Source of the DNA: Flavobacteriales bacterium
Lineage (GTDB): Bacteria > Bacteroidota > Bacteroidia > Flavobacteriales_C > GCA-002722245
NCBI GenBank assembly: GCA_002717515.1
Contig: PBEC01000008.1
Span: 1 to 64,000 of the forward strand
Direction: 5' to 3'
DNA: 64,000 bases
In this document: positions 45,201 to 53,375 of the stretch, piece by piece
Layout of the letters: each line of letters begins with the position of its first letter
Position numbering within the stretch: the first letter of the stretch is position 1
Position numbers and translations under genes: made by a program
Notes under the pieces: generated by a model
The model's database searches: none
What the model saw: the letters and a program-made list of their open reading frames with translations, nothing else
What the model was told of the DNA's origin: nothing

Positions 45201-46840
45201 TCACCAACACAAATGGGCTGAGAATTACTTATATCTGCATCACAACCACAAGTACCAACAGAAAAGGTTATTGAATCCTTGATAGTACAAATTTCAAAAT
45301 AAACTTTATACGTTCCGGGACCCGGTGCATCAAAAACACCCGTTATAGGATCAATAGAGCAACTCGAGCAAGAACTTGAGACAGAGTAAGCATTCTCATG
45401 TCCTGAGGTATTTTCAGCACTTGTCCCTTTACATAACCAATCGGTTTGCAAATCGACGGGTAAATCACAATCTGTTAAAACCCCTGGATCTTGAATTTCA
45501 AGCCAATCCTGGGGAGGAACAAACATATTTGGCAATCCATATCCAACTGAGTTTGTTCCCGCTGCTAAACCGGAAGTATTTATGGTGGAACCATCAGATG
45601 TTATTAAGTCATTTTGATAAGCCCAACTTGTTGAGTTGAATTGTGCCGCATAAACAACTCCGTCTCCTCCAAGTTTTAATGAACCAATCGTAATATCATC
45701 ACTTCCTGTGTTTCCAACTTCAGTGTAAGCCCCTGTACCAACATCAAACACTCCTATTCTACCCAGTAAAGGACCACTCCAGGGATCAGCCATGTAGGAA
45801 ACGTATAATTTAGATCCATCGAGAGAAAACTCACAATCATAAGGATTAGACTGAGAAACATCAGTACTTCCTAATCCTTGATTATTCGAAAACTGTCCTG
45901 TTTGAGTATTAAAGTCAAGCAAAGAAATTGCATTAACAGGATCCCATGTTCCTTGTCCACAATGGAATGTAGCTGCAGCTTTAATGGTGGTTTGTAAAGT
46001 AGGATTGTGTTGAAACTCTATTGATCCTCTTTCATTAGAAAACTCAGAGGTATTAACAAGATTCCCCGCCCAATTAGTAAATTGAGTTCTTGATAAAACA
46101 TCAAACCCAACCCCAGATACAACAGGAGTTGTATTCAAGCCACTACATCCCAAAAGATAGGCATGATAATTATTTGTAACTGCGTCTATTATAGCTTCGT
46201 GCGTAACTATCCAGATATCCAGACCATTTTTATGAAAAGTAGCCGATACTTGTTCTGTAGCCCGAAATCCACCTATTCTTTGAGGTGCGGAACAAGTATC
46301 GTCAGTCTTACTGTATATACTATAATTAAAACCATACGTTATTCCATTAATTCCTCCAATTGCATCGTCCGTTGTGAAAATATAATAATCATTATCGTTT
46401 AGAGGATGTTTTGTTATTAATACACCTTGTACAGCAGAACCGGTAGCTCCTGTTGGATTCTCAGCTCCTGATTTAAGTCTTTGTGAAGGACCAGATAAAG
46501 GACCAACATGTACTTCTTGTCCCGCACCATTCCATAACTTAACTCCATTCGTATAAATTACGAGATTACCATCCTCATCACTTGCAGATGCACAAGATTC
46601 ATATGCAGGATAGGGAGAACCCGGTCCTACTTTTGTTGACACAGATGGAGCACCAGTACCAGCTGCTCCAAAATTCATCATTTGAGCTTGACCAAAAAAC
46701 CAATTACTATGAGTGGGCCATTGAGACTGATTTTGTGAGGCCGGGCAGGTTTGCGCAAGTAAATCATTACTAAACACAGAATATATAACCGTAAAAACAA
46801 GTAATATCTTCTTTTTGTCGAGAAAAAAGTTCTTAAGCAT
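42275..46840 (-). CDS. giant Ig/PKD-repeat surface protein with type B T9SS tail
   Basis: This 1521-aa protein has a signal peptide (about 1-30, ending LLAQ), an N-terminal propeller-like region of about 400 residues, about nine Ig-like modules of 70-85 residues, two PKD-like domains and a type B T9SS tail (about 1421-1521: LPNAFTPNDDGTNDTFF, YNRWGTLIW, GWDGR). Each Ig-like module has one Cys near its start (GPFC) and one near its end (such as GLCG), which suggests a disulfide per module. It should be exported by T9SS and used as an adhesin or matrix protein. The -7-like TACCTATG at 46838-46845 overlaps the ATG, with a TTTG 22 nt upstream, so the true start could lie further in. Confidence 0.88.
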   Translation of the reverse strand: MLKNFFLDKKKILLVFTVIYSVFSNDLLAQTCPASQNQSQWPTHSNWFFGQAQMMNFGAAGTGAPSVSTKVGPGSPYPAYESCASASDEDGNLVIYTNGVKLWNGAGQEVHVGPLSGPSQRLKSGAENPTGATGSAVQGVLITKHPLNDNDYYIFTTDDAIGGINGITYGFNYSIYSKTDDTCSAPQRIGGFRATEQVSATFHKNGLDIWIVTHEAIIDAVTNNYHAYLLGCSGLNTTPVVSGVGFDVLSRTQFTNWAGNLVNTSEFSNERGSIEFQHNPTLQTTIKAAATFHCGQGTWDPVNAISLLDFNTQTGQFSNNQGLGSTDVSQSNPYDCEFSLDGSKLYVSYMADPWSGPLLGRIGVFDVGTGAYTEVGNTGSDDITIGSLKLGGDGVVYAAQFNSTSWAYQNDLITSDGSTINTSGLAAGTNSVGYGLPNMFVPPQDWLEIQDPGVLTDCDLPVDLQTDWLCKGTSAENTSGHENAYSVSSSCSSCSIDPITGVFDAPGPGTYKVYFEICTIKDSITFSVGTCGCDADISNSQPICVGETFLLDTAVVSSSGVGVWSIDSVPTSTGVSATMNDSGSDTLFDASAPNTKYGIYKLKFTVDNSCQDSMYIEVKKIPTVVVDQIGPFCDDSVAVVMTAIPANGGDVTGVWQIDNGIPFVVPNFDPVALGPGNYTVKYGVDSLGCLNADSINVLVKERPIPSIDSIGPFCADEPAVSLTITPASADSGLWSGDVSLPSTFDPSSLTSGQKEVIYTIPGLCGAADTLNVMVNPLNDASINTPQNKDSLSFCVLDPNPLLTVNQSGGTWNNAAVNQTGTDIEIDLASLGVVVDEMLIYTIPDPCEDKDTIWVTTTSQLDASITSVGPFCDTDSPVILSVVDAGGTFSGNGVDPTTGEFDPADAAALGSSPHTITYTIPGNCGDVKTIDIVVNSTPDPSITNIDTSFCENHGDVALTTSEPGGAWVEITNTNGGLNSTGSLFTTTSLSGQFELEYGFSGQCPAYDTITFEVIDMPTITFPFQDTLCEDDASILVSVSVVPSSSVLTWTGDVDALGNFDPSGNIGDNDIDLSADNQGCITTNSLRIHVLERADATLLPVANVCVSEAPFSIGTVSGSTGGTWSGTGITDVNNGIFDPSVAGDGTFEIRHTISGKCGSWDTVLVTVEGTPDPTITPPSTVCAGSNPFTLTAATAGGTWGGDVSASGTFNPTTGGSYTATYTLTNPCQADTAISFDVHEVPVTALSVTPRMGCAPLNVLVSDESGETPVQSSWDFGNSNTSTDVSGTVNQTYSSFGCFDIKLVNVYANGCTDSTTLSSAVCTYEIPTADFSWLPEILDVDNNVAVFENQSSQDAFSFEWDFSNVVLPSQSNPVTTASPQTSIDENPTVAFNSSNGDTVNVKLKVTNSNGCSDSIVKPVIIRDKFSVFLPNAFTPNDDGTNDTFFPVGRNLEFGDNYDFRIYNRWGTLIWMSKIPYQGWDGRVTELSPSSGKIAQMDVYVWRLVVVDPFTGKEHEMIGTVTLMM

Positions 46841-47049
46841 AGGTAGTTAGTTAAATAGCACTTTTATCAAACAATCAAGTTTCTGAAAAGTTACACAAAT
46901 TCAGCAACTTAACCAATTTGAAATAAGCTTACAATCGTTGTTTAAATCAACAAGAAATAAAACTAATAAAAGTTGAGGATTATCAAGAATTAAAAACAAT
47001 TGAATGTTCATCAATCGCTAAGACAATTTCAATGTACTAAAGACCTGTT

Positions 47050-48297
47050 CTATTTCTTTTTATTGCGTTTCTTCTTCGCTTTTTTACCTTCATTTTCTAT
47101 CTCAAATTCAATTTGACCCAATAAATCATCGAGACTTTTTTCATTGGTCAAATCCAATATCGTTTGATATTCTTTTTTTGAAATTTCAATTTGAGGGATT
47201 TTTTTTCCTAAAAATTGTTCTATGGTTAACAACAAGTCCATTTCACCTTTCGATACAAAAGAAAGAGCTTCTCCTTTTTGATTACCTCTACCAGTTCTAC
47301 CTATCCTGTGAACATAGTTTTCAGCGATATCCGGCAAATCATAATTCACTACCAATTCTATTCCTGGAACATCCACACCTCGTGCTGAAACATCAGTTGC
47401 TATTAAAAGATTTACTTCGCCTTCCTTAAATTTTTTAAGTGCTTGATTTCTTTCTTTTTGATCTTTTCCACCATGAATGATGAGAGCATTGATTCCTACT
47501 CTTTCCATTGCCTTGGCTACTCTTTCTACTCGAACCTGTGTCCTAACGAAGACCATGATTTTTTTGGTTGCATCTTTGTTAATAAGGTTTTCCAAAAAAA
47601 ACCTCTTATCATCCATCTCAATCGATGACACAAAATGGTTTACATTTTTAGAAACAGGATCTTTAGGAGAAATTTGTATTCTTATGGCGTTATTTACAAG
47701 AGAATAAGCCAGTTTTTTAATTTTTGTATTTATTGTTGCCGAAAAAAATAAAGTTTGACGTTTTTTAGGCAACTTTTTTAAAACATCTTGAATATCCTTA
47801 TAAAATCCCAAATCCAGCATCCGATCTGCCTCATCAAGAACCAAAGTATTTATCCTGTGTAAACTCAAATAACCCTGAGAAATTAAATCAAACATTCTAC
47901 CTGGCGTTGCAATTAATACATCCACTCCTTTATTTAATTTCTCTATTTGAGGATCTTGGTCAACGCCCCCAATTATAGCGTATGTTTTTACTGTAGTATA
48001 TTTAGCGACTTTATTAAAAACATCTTGAATTTGTTGCGCAAGTTCTCTGGTTGGAACCATAATCAAGCAACGAACACCATCCTTTCTACCCTTAACACTT
48101 GAAATTTGAACCTTATGAACTATTGGTATGGCAAAAGCAGCAGTTTTGCCAGTTCCAGTTTGAGCAATCCCAAGAACATCCTCACCTTTTAAAATTGACG
48201 GAATCGACTTAAACTGAATATCAGTGGGTTTTTTGAACCCCATACCATCAACTCCTCTTTTCACCTCGTTTGTTAATGAATAATTGCTAAACTTCAT
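47050..48297 (-). CDS. DEAD-box RNA helicase (RhlE-like), second copy
   Basis: This 415-aa ATP-dependent RNA helicase has the Q motif KPTDIQ, Walker A AQTGTGKT (45-52), DEAD (153-156), SAT and the motif VI stretch HRIGRTGR. A short Lys/Arg-rich tail ends it. Motif positions are the same as in the helicase at 24.6-26.0 kb, but the two differ over most of their length, so they are paralogues and not a recent duplication. It stands alone, with a 209-nt gap upstream of the giant gene. A role in RNA unwinding during ribosome assembly or cold stress is inferred from the family. Confidence 0.93.
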   Translation of the reverse strand: MKFSNYSLTNEVKRGVDGMGFKKPTDIQFKSIPSILKGEDVLGIAQTGTGKTAAFAIPIVHKVQISSVKGRKDGVRCLIMVPTRELAQQIQDVFNKVAKYTTVKTYAIIGGVDQDPQIEKLNKGVDVLIATPGRMFDLISQGYLSLHRINTLVLDEADRMLDLGFYKDIQDVLKKLPKKRQTLFFSATINTKIKKLAYSLVNNAIRIQISPKDPVSKNVNHFVSSIEMDDKRFFLENLINKDATKKIMVFVRTQVRVERVAKAMERVGINALIIHGGKDQKERNQALKKFKEGEVNLLIATDVSARGVDVPGIELVVNYDLPDIAENYVHRIGRTGRGNQKGEALSFVSKGEMDLLLTIEQFLGKKIPQIEISKKEYQTILDLTNEKSLDDLLGQIEFEIENEGKKAKKKRNKKK

Positions 48298-48394
48298 AAT
48301 TTAAATATAGGGTTTTAATAGGCTTTAGGTTTTGTCAAGATTTTTGAGGTTAAAAAATTCAAGATAAAAGAAGACTTTTATTACTTAAAAAGTA

Positions 48395-49264
48395 TTAATT
48401 GAAAAGATTCAATAACTCCCTAAAATGAGCTTCTTTTTCTGGTTTATTTACCTTTTCATAAGAATAACATATGTTGGTTATCATTCTTTTAACAATAGCG
48501 ATATTGCTGCAAGGTTTAAAAAACTCTTCTTTTGGTTCAATTTCAATTTGCTTTAAAAAATCCAACACATCTTGCTTACCAAAAACGGCTCCACCGCTGA
48601 ATGTATTCACATAAAACAAAATTCCAGGGGTAGCCATTTCTTCTGGAGCAAAATTAGCTAAAAACTCATCTTCATAGGCCAAAATAAAATGATGAGGTAA
48701 ATTAACTCCATAAACCGGTATATCCAGTCCCTGGGCAATGACAGCGTAGAGTATTCCAATGGAGAGAGGACTTCCTTTCTTGCTATCCAAAACTCGATTT
48801 ATGAAGGAATTCTTTGGATTATGATAATCTTTTCGATCGCCTTTATACTCGTGTAAATTAAAAATTATATGATTCAGAACTTTTATTTTTTCAAAGGCTG
48901 TTAAATCATCATTCAACTCTATCCAAACATCCTGCTTAATTTGGTTAATCTTACTTCTGATTTTTTCTTCATCAATATTATGATATTGATACTTTGCAAC
49001 TAAAATTGCACCATTTAGCAAATTTTGACCACCATTCTGTTTCCAATTTTTGAGTTGCTGAAAAACATCAAAAGATTTTATAGAGTGAATTAAGTTTTCA
49101 ATACGTTGTTGAACAAAAATCTCCTCAGAACTTTCCCAATTGTTTTCTAAATGAGGAACTGCATCAAGCCCCATCTCCATAAACTTTTCACGAATGTGAC
49201 GATACACACCTTCATCAGGATCATCCAAAAGCTGTATTAATGCATTCAATTGATTTTGTTTCAT
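48395..49264 (-). CDS. SirB1-like transglutaminase-fold protein
   Basis: This 289-aa cytoplasmic protein has an N-terminal helical, HEAT-like part (about 1-75) and a transglutaminase-like domain of the SirB1 group, seen in LDSKKGSPLSIGILYAVIAQ and GVNLPHHFILAY. The catalytic Cys of true transglutaminases is not at the expected place, as is usual in this group, so it may be non-enzymatic. The function of SirB1-like proteins is poorly known. The start is ATG at 49264. It lies between the second helicase and a short hypothetical gene. Confidence 0.8.
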   Translation of the reverse strand: MKQNQLNALIQLLDDPDEGVYRHIREKFMEMGLDAVPHLENNWESSEEIFVQQRIENLIHSIKSFDVFQQLKNWKQNGGQNLLNGAILVAKYQYHNIDEEKIRSKINQIKQDVWIELNDDLTAFEKIKVLNHIIFNLHEYKGDRKDYHNPKNSFINRVLDSKKGSPLSIGILYAVIAQGLDIPVYGVNLPHHFILAYEDEFLANFAPEEMATPGILFYVNTFSGGAVFGKQDVLDFLKQIEIEPKEEFFKPCSNIAIVKRMITNICYSYEKVNKPEKEAHFRELLNLFN

Positions 49265-49397
49265 AACTGGATACTAACAAAGAAAAAATATTTATTTAAA
49301 AAAAACATTCTATCTATATGTTATTATACACAGATTTTTGTGGAGAAGGTTACTTCATTAAAAGTATATAAATTGGAATTCCCCTTTAATTATTAAC

Positions 49398-49685
49398 TTA
49401 TGCAGCCATTACTTCTATTTCTTTATCAATATACATTTCTTCAAAATTCGTTTGATAAATAGTACGTGGAACGCTTTCACTAAGTACTATTTCGGAAATT
49501 TCATAGTTTCTTAGATATTTATTGAAAAACAAAGGCAATGAGCTTTCTCCAAGAGGTGTTTTAGCCTTACAATCAATCAAACTTTTAATCAGCTCTTCTT
49601 GTAAACACGAATCTTCGATTTCAATTGCATTATTTGTTATTCTTAATTTTTTTCCATTTAATTTGCAGTGAACGACGGTATTCAT
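49398..49685 (-). CDS. hypothetical protein
   Basis: This 95-aa soluble protein (from ATG 49685) begins MNTVVHCKLNGKKLRITNN. It has no signal peptide, membrane helix or motif I recognise. A longer reading from 49727 would add 14 poor residues that run into the inverted repeat upstream, so I prefer 49685. It is divergent from trmH, with a 9-bp inverted repeat in the shared region. Confidence 0.55.
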   Translation of the reverse strand: MNTVVHCKLNGKKLRITNNAIEIEDSCLQEELIKSLIDCKAKTPLGESSLPLFFNKYLRNYEISEIVLSESVPRTIYQTNFEEMYIDKEIEVMAA

Positions 49686-49724
49686 TTTATCTTTTTTTGA
49701 AGTTATATAACAAGAATACAAACA

Positions 49725-49749
49725 CAAACCGTATTTAGTTTACGGTTTG
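49725..49749. promoter_or_regulatory. 9-bp inverted repeat between divergent genes
   Basis: CAAACCGTA (49725-49733) and TACGGTTTG (49741-49749) form a perfect 9-bp inverted repeat with a 7-nt spacer. It lies 40 nt before the hypothetical gene start and 31 nt before the trmH start. It lacks a T run, so a regulator-binding site is more likely than a terminator. A hairpin in a leader RNA is also possible. Confidence 0.45.
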
Positions 49750-49779
49750 ATATTTCGTTTAAAACCAAATTAAAAGTGT

Positions 49780-50496
49780 ATGGATAAAGCAACACGGAAT
49801 AAATTTATTGAGTTCTTACAAGCTTATGTTCAAAAGGAAAGAAGAGAAAAATTTCACAAGATTCTTCAAGAGCGCACTAAATACATTACAGTGGTATTAG
49901 AAGATATTATTCAATCTCAAAATGCAAGTGCAGTAATTCGATCGTGTGATTGTTTTGGAATACAAGACACACATATCATAGAAAACGAATTTAACTATAC
50001 CATTAATCCTCTTGTTTTAAAAGGGGCGAACCAATGGGTTAACATAAAAAAATACAATCAACAAAAGCACAACACATTGTCGTGCTTAAACAATTTAAAA
50101 TCAAAAGGATACAGAATTGTAGCCACTTCGCCACATACCGATGACATTAGTTTAGATGAACTCGACATCACCAAAGGAAAAATAGCGCTAGTCATGGGAA
50201 ATGAGCGAGAGGGAATATCTGAGATTGTAAAAAACCACGCTGACGAGTTTGTAAAAATTCCTATGGTAGGATTTTCAGAAAGTTTTAATATCAGTGTATC
50301 TACAGCAATTTGTCTTAATCACATTACCACTCAACTTAGAAAATCTGATTTAAATTATCATTTAACAAAAAATGAGAAAGAAGAATTATTTGCAGATTGG
50401 TGTTTAAAGTCAACTCATATACCGCATAAAACTGAGCATGAATTTTACAGGCGAAATCCAGAATTGGCTCCTAAAAAATTTAATGCCCACGAGTAG
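49780..50496 (+). CDS. trmH: tRNA (guanosine-18-2'-O)-methyltransferase, SpoU/TrmH family
   Basis: This 238-aa SPOUT-class enzyme methylates the 2'-OH of G18 in the tRNA D-loop. SpoU motif 1 is NASAVIRSCDCFGI, motif 2 is VMGNEREGIS, and motif 3 is SESFNISVSTAI, which form the knotted SAM site. It has the extra C-terminal helical part typical of TrmH. The ATG at 49780 begins MDKATRNKFIEFL. It is convergent with the thioredoxin gene, with 22 nt between stops. Confidence 0.85.
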   Translation: MDKATRNKFIEFLQAYVQKERREKFHKILQERTKYITVVLEDIIQSQNASAVIRSCDCFGIQDTHIIENEFNYTINPLVLKGANQWVNIKKYNQQKHNTLSCLNNLKSKGYRIVATSPHTDDISLDELDITKGKIALVMGNEREGISEIVKNHADEFVKIPMVGFSESFNISVSTAICLNHITTQLRKSDLNYHLTKNEKEELFADWCLKSTHIPHKTEHEFYRRNPELAPKKFNAHE

Positions 50497-50518
50497 AAGG
50501 ATAATAAATGTAATCCAC

Positions 50519-50953
50519 TCAGTTAACAACTCGCAGCTGTTCTTTCGAAAGATATCCAACCCACCTGTTGGTAATTTGAAATTGAGGAGAAAGAGCTACT
50601 GTAGTTGGAAAGGTTAACTCATTATTTTGAGCACCTAAAACCCATGATAAAGAGTGTGTGTTCCCTTTTTTAGTATACATCCTGTTCAGAAAATAGATTT
50701 TTTCGTTGGACTCGGCATTTAACTTTATACAGTAGTAATTTTCATTCAATTGACTAACTACAGAGGAATCCCTAAACGTAACTTTTTCTTGCATCAAACA
50801 GTACTTGCACCAATCTGTATGGATAAAAACCATAACTGGTTTTGGTTCTTTTTGAGACAAACTCGGTAACTCATCAAACGTAACCCAATTAATTTCTTGT
50901 CCAAGAGTATTTAAGGATATTGTCCAAAATAATAAAACAATCAGCTTTTTCAT
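50519..50953 (-). CDS. exported thioredoxin-like protein
   Basis: This 144-aa protein has a signal peptide (about 1-18, ending LGQ) and a thioredoxin fold with the active-site pair Cys49 and Cys52 in TDWCKYC, followed by FPTTVAL with the expected cis-Pro region. It is likely a periplasmic disulfide reductase or oxidase. Its ATG overlaps the TGA of the TonB-dependent receptor (ATGA), so the two are translationally coupled. A role in helping the receptor, which has a CNIC motif in its plug, is possible but only inferred. Confidence 0.8.
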   Translation of the reverse strand: MKKLIVLLFWTISLNTLGQEINWVTFDELPSLSQKEPKPVMVFIHTDWCKYCLMQEKVTFRDSSVVSQLNENYYCIKLNAESNEKIYFLNRMYTKKGNTHSLSWVLGAQNNELTFPTTVALSPQFQITNRWVGYLSKEQLRVVN

Positions 50954-53220
50954 TTTTTATAAGTGTATCGTATTCCAAAATTGCCCCTAATTCCTTGATT
51001 GGGAGCAAACATATATGCAGGATCAAATCCCAGGTCATCTGGATCAGCAGGATCAACACCTGGATTTTCTGCATTGTTTAACTTTTCAAAAGGATCGTGA
51101 GAGCCCCAAATACTGTTATCCGGAGGAGTGAAATTCAATATATTTTTTACTGAACAATAAACCTCCCAGCTTTTCTTAATTTTCTTAGTGATTTGAAAAT
51201 TTTGAAGACTCCAATAAGGTGATTTCGGATTACGAGGATCTTTACTCCCCAGTAAAGGCAACAACATAGGACTGTAAAAATTACCCGTATAATCAAATCT
51301 TAAACCTTTCTTTTTCAGTTCATACGACACTCCCCAGGTACCCGTAAATCTTTCTGTTAAAATTTGACGCTCCGTTACCGATTGTTCTGTAAAGGAAACA
51401 TCCATTAAAGTACCCCCAGCAAGAATATTTAAACCATTTGGAAATGAAAAATCCGTATTCATAGAGAGTCCTTTCGAAACTGAATAACCATCCAGGTTAT
51501 CATATATAATGGCATTTGGATCGGTACTGTAATCGGGTAAAATCTGATTACTGAAATGAGTATAAAATCCTGTAAAATCAAAACTCAAAAAAACATCGTT
51601 TTTAAGTAGAAATTTCCGTACGAAATTTACATTTCCATTCCATGATTTTTCAGGTTTTAACTCCTCGCGAATAATTAGCTGTCGAGTACCCGTAAACGCC
51701 TGATGCTCTTCTGTAAAAACATTAACTACTCTAAAACCATTACCACCTGTAAATCGTAAAATTGTCTTTTTACTTTTGGAAGTCCATTTGTAATTTACCC
51801 TTGGAGAAAAAACATTCCCATGGTTTGTATTGTAATCGTACCTTCCTCCCATTAATAATATGGACTGTTTAGAAAACTGAATTTGATCTTGAACAAAAAT
51901 ACCTGGTAAATGAATTTCACTCGGCTCAATCGTAGCCGCTGAATTGTCATCGTAATAAGTATATCGATAAGCAGCTCCTGCAGTAATATCGTGTTTTTTT
52001 ATGTTTTTAAAATAAGTTAATTGACCAAATAAAACATCTTGATGTCCGAGATATTCCGTAGTGCCATACACTGAGTTTTGGTCGTGACTGTTTGCTGAAA
52101 ATGAAAAATTGACTTTTTCTTTGATGGGTAATTGATAAACCCCAAATAACTCCCACCGATTGGTATAAATCGATTCTCCATATATGGAATCTCCTCCTCT
52201 AAATTCAGGAGTCCAATTAAGTTCGCCGCCCCAACGATCTTCATACAAGTACCTTCCTGCTATTGTGAATAAACGATTTTCCTTTCGATCAAAACTCCAT
52301 TTATTAAACACCGAAATCCTATCCTGTAAAGCTAAATCAGTAATACCATCATGATTATTATCAATTTTATTTTTGTAATTAAAGTGATTTAACCCAATTA
52401 AACTATGCGATTTTTTTGCTTTAAACTTAACTCCAATATCAGAATTTAATTCACCCCATGATGAACCAAAAACATCTGCACTAAATTGAGGTGCGCTTTG
52501 CGGAGATTTTGTTATAATATTGATTATTCCACCAACAGCTTCGGAACCATAAAGTGTCGATGAAGGGCCCTTAACAATTTCAACTCGATTAATTAAAGAC
52601 TGCGGAATACCCATCAAACCGTAAACAGTTGATAAGCCACTTACAATCGGCATCCCATCAATTAAAACCATAGTATAAGGTCCCTCAAGCCCATTAATGT
52701 GAATATCTCCCGTATTACAAATGTTGCAATTTAATTGTGGTCGAACACCATTTATATTTGCCATTGATTCAAAAACAGAAGCAGTGGGGTTTTTTTTGAA
52801 AAACTCGTTACTGTATACCTCGACCGGAACCGGACTGTTCGATTTACTTATTGGTTTAAGTGTTCCCGATACAACAACTTCATCAATTTGATTGTCGGAC
52901 TCCTTTAAAACAGGATTTACCTCAACAGAAATCGAATTCACATTTAAAGGGGTACTAAAATTTGCATACCCCAACAATTGAGCTCGTAAAACATATTCTC
53001 CGTAAGGAATTGACTTTAGTAGAAACTCACCTTTTTCATTCGTAAAAACTCCGTGACTCGTTCCTTCGATAAAAACATTAACAAAAGCCAAGGGTCCTTT
53101 TTCGCTTTTTACAACTCCAAATACGTTACCTGATTTAGAAAATCCAAGAAAAGAAACGAACAAGAGTAAAAAAAATATAAGCTTTTGCAAAACGCAGTAG
53201 TTTTTAGCGTAAATATACAT
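50950..53220 (-). CDS. TonB-dependent outer-membrane receptor, DtxR-like control
   Basis: This 756-aa receptor has a signal peptide (around QKLIFFLLLFVSFLGFSKS), an N-terminal carboxypeptidase-regulatory-like domain (about 30-110), a plug (about 120-230, with the unusual NCNICNTGDIHINGLEGP) and a 22-strand barrel. It imports a ligand across the outer membrane with TonB energy. Three TTTAGG/CCTAAA half-sites on its predicted promoter suggest iron or manganese control. The start is ATG 53220, with a 20-nt or so leader; TTG 53190 is an alternative that gives a cleaner signal peptide. It overlaps the thioredoxin-like gene by 4 nt. The ligand is not proven. Confidence 0.88.
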   Translation of the reverse strand: MYIYAKNYCVLQKLIFFLLLFVSFLGFSKSGNVFGVVKSEKGPLAFVNVFIEGTSHGVFTNEKGEFLLKSIPYGEYVLRAQLLGYANFSTPLNVNSISVEVNPVLKESDNQIDEVVVSGTLKPISKSNSPVPVEVYSNEFFKKNPTASVFESMANINGVRPQLNCNICNTGDIHINGLEGPYTMVLIDGMPIVSGLSTVYGLMGIPQSLINRVEIVKGPSSTLYGSEAVGGIINIITKSPQSAPQFSADVFGSSWGELNSDIGVKFKAKKSHSLIGLNHFNYKNKIDNNHDGITDLALQDRISVFNKWSFDRKENRLFTIAGRYLYEDRWGGELNWTPEFRGGDSIYGESIYTNRWELFGVYQLPIKEKVNFSFSANSHDQNSVYGTTEYLGHQDVLFGQLTYFKNIKKHDITAGAAYRYTYYDDNSAATIEPSEIHLPGIFVQDQIQFSKQSILLMGGRYDYNTNHGNVFSPRVNYKWTSKSKKTILRFTGGNGFRVVNVFTEEHQAFTGTRQLIIREELKPEKSWNGNVNFVRKFLLKNDVFLSFDFTGFYTHFSNQILPDYSTDPNAIIYDNLDGYSVSKGLSMNTDFSFPNGLNILAGGTLMDVSFTEQSVTERQILTERFTGTWGVSYELKKKGLRFDYTGNFYSPMLLPLLGSKDPRNPKSPYWSLQNFQITKKIKKSWEVYCSVKNILNFTPPDNSIWGSHDPFEKLNNAENPGVDPADPDDLGFDPAYMFAPNQGIRGNFGIRYTYKK

Positions 53221-53224
53221 TTTT

Positions 53225-53252
53225 TTTAGGTTAGCCTAAAAAAAAATTTAGG
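53225..53252 (-). promoter_or_regulatory. DtxR-like operator with three half-sites
   Basis: TTTAGG (53225-53230), TTAG spacer, CCTAAA (53235-53240), six As, then TTTAGG (53247-53252). The first pair matches the core of the DtxR/IdeR consensus TTAGGTTAGCCTAA exactly over 14 bases. The third half-site overlaps the predicted -7 box of the TonB receptor gene. A repressor bound here would block that promoter. The regulator itself is not in the window. Confidence 0.65.
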
Positions 53253-53273
53253 TGCATTTGTTGATTTTTTCAA
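53243..53273 (-). promoter_or_regulatory. predicted promoter of the TonB receptor operon
   Basis: On the minus strand, TTG (53273-53271), a 20-nt spacer and TAAATTTT (53250-53243) fit the Bacteroidota TTG / TAnnTTTG promoter with one mismatch. It lies 23 nt before the ATG. Confidence 0.45.
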
Positions 53274-53328
53274 AAAAGTTAATCCCCCACTGAACATCAT
53301 CAAAATTTGAAATTACTCCGAAATGATA

Positions 53329-53359
53329 TTGGGCATTTACAATAAATATCATTTCTTTG
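53329..53359 (+). promoter_or_regulatory. predicted promoter of serC
   Basis: TTG (53329-53331), a 20-nt spacer, and TTTCTTTG (53352-53359) match the Bacteroidota promoter with one mismatch in the -7 box. It lies 17 nt before the serC ATG and faces away from the TonB receptor promoter. Confidence 0.45.
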
Positions 53360-53375
53360 CGGAAACTTTTGATCG

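Noticed and set aside
44865-45221. 118-codon plus-strand ORF
   Set aside because: It is antisense to the giant Ig-repeat gene and follows its repetitive codon pattern.
32528-46840. Possible CRISPR or tandem DNA repeats in the giant genes
   Set aside because: The repeats are protein-level PKD and Ig modules with drifted DNA. There is no short identical repeat with unique spacers.
24642-48297. Two DEAD-box helicase genes as a recent duplication
   Set aside because: Motif positions agree, but the sequences between motifs and the tails differ strongly, so they are old paralogues.
53188-53190. TTG as the start of the TonB receptor
   Set aside because: It gives a cleaner signal peptide, but ATG 53220 fits the predicted promoter and leader length, so I kept ATG and noted the alternative.
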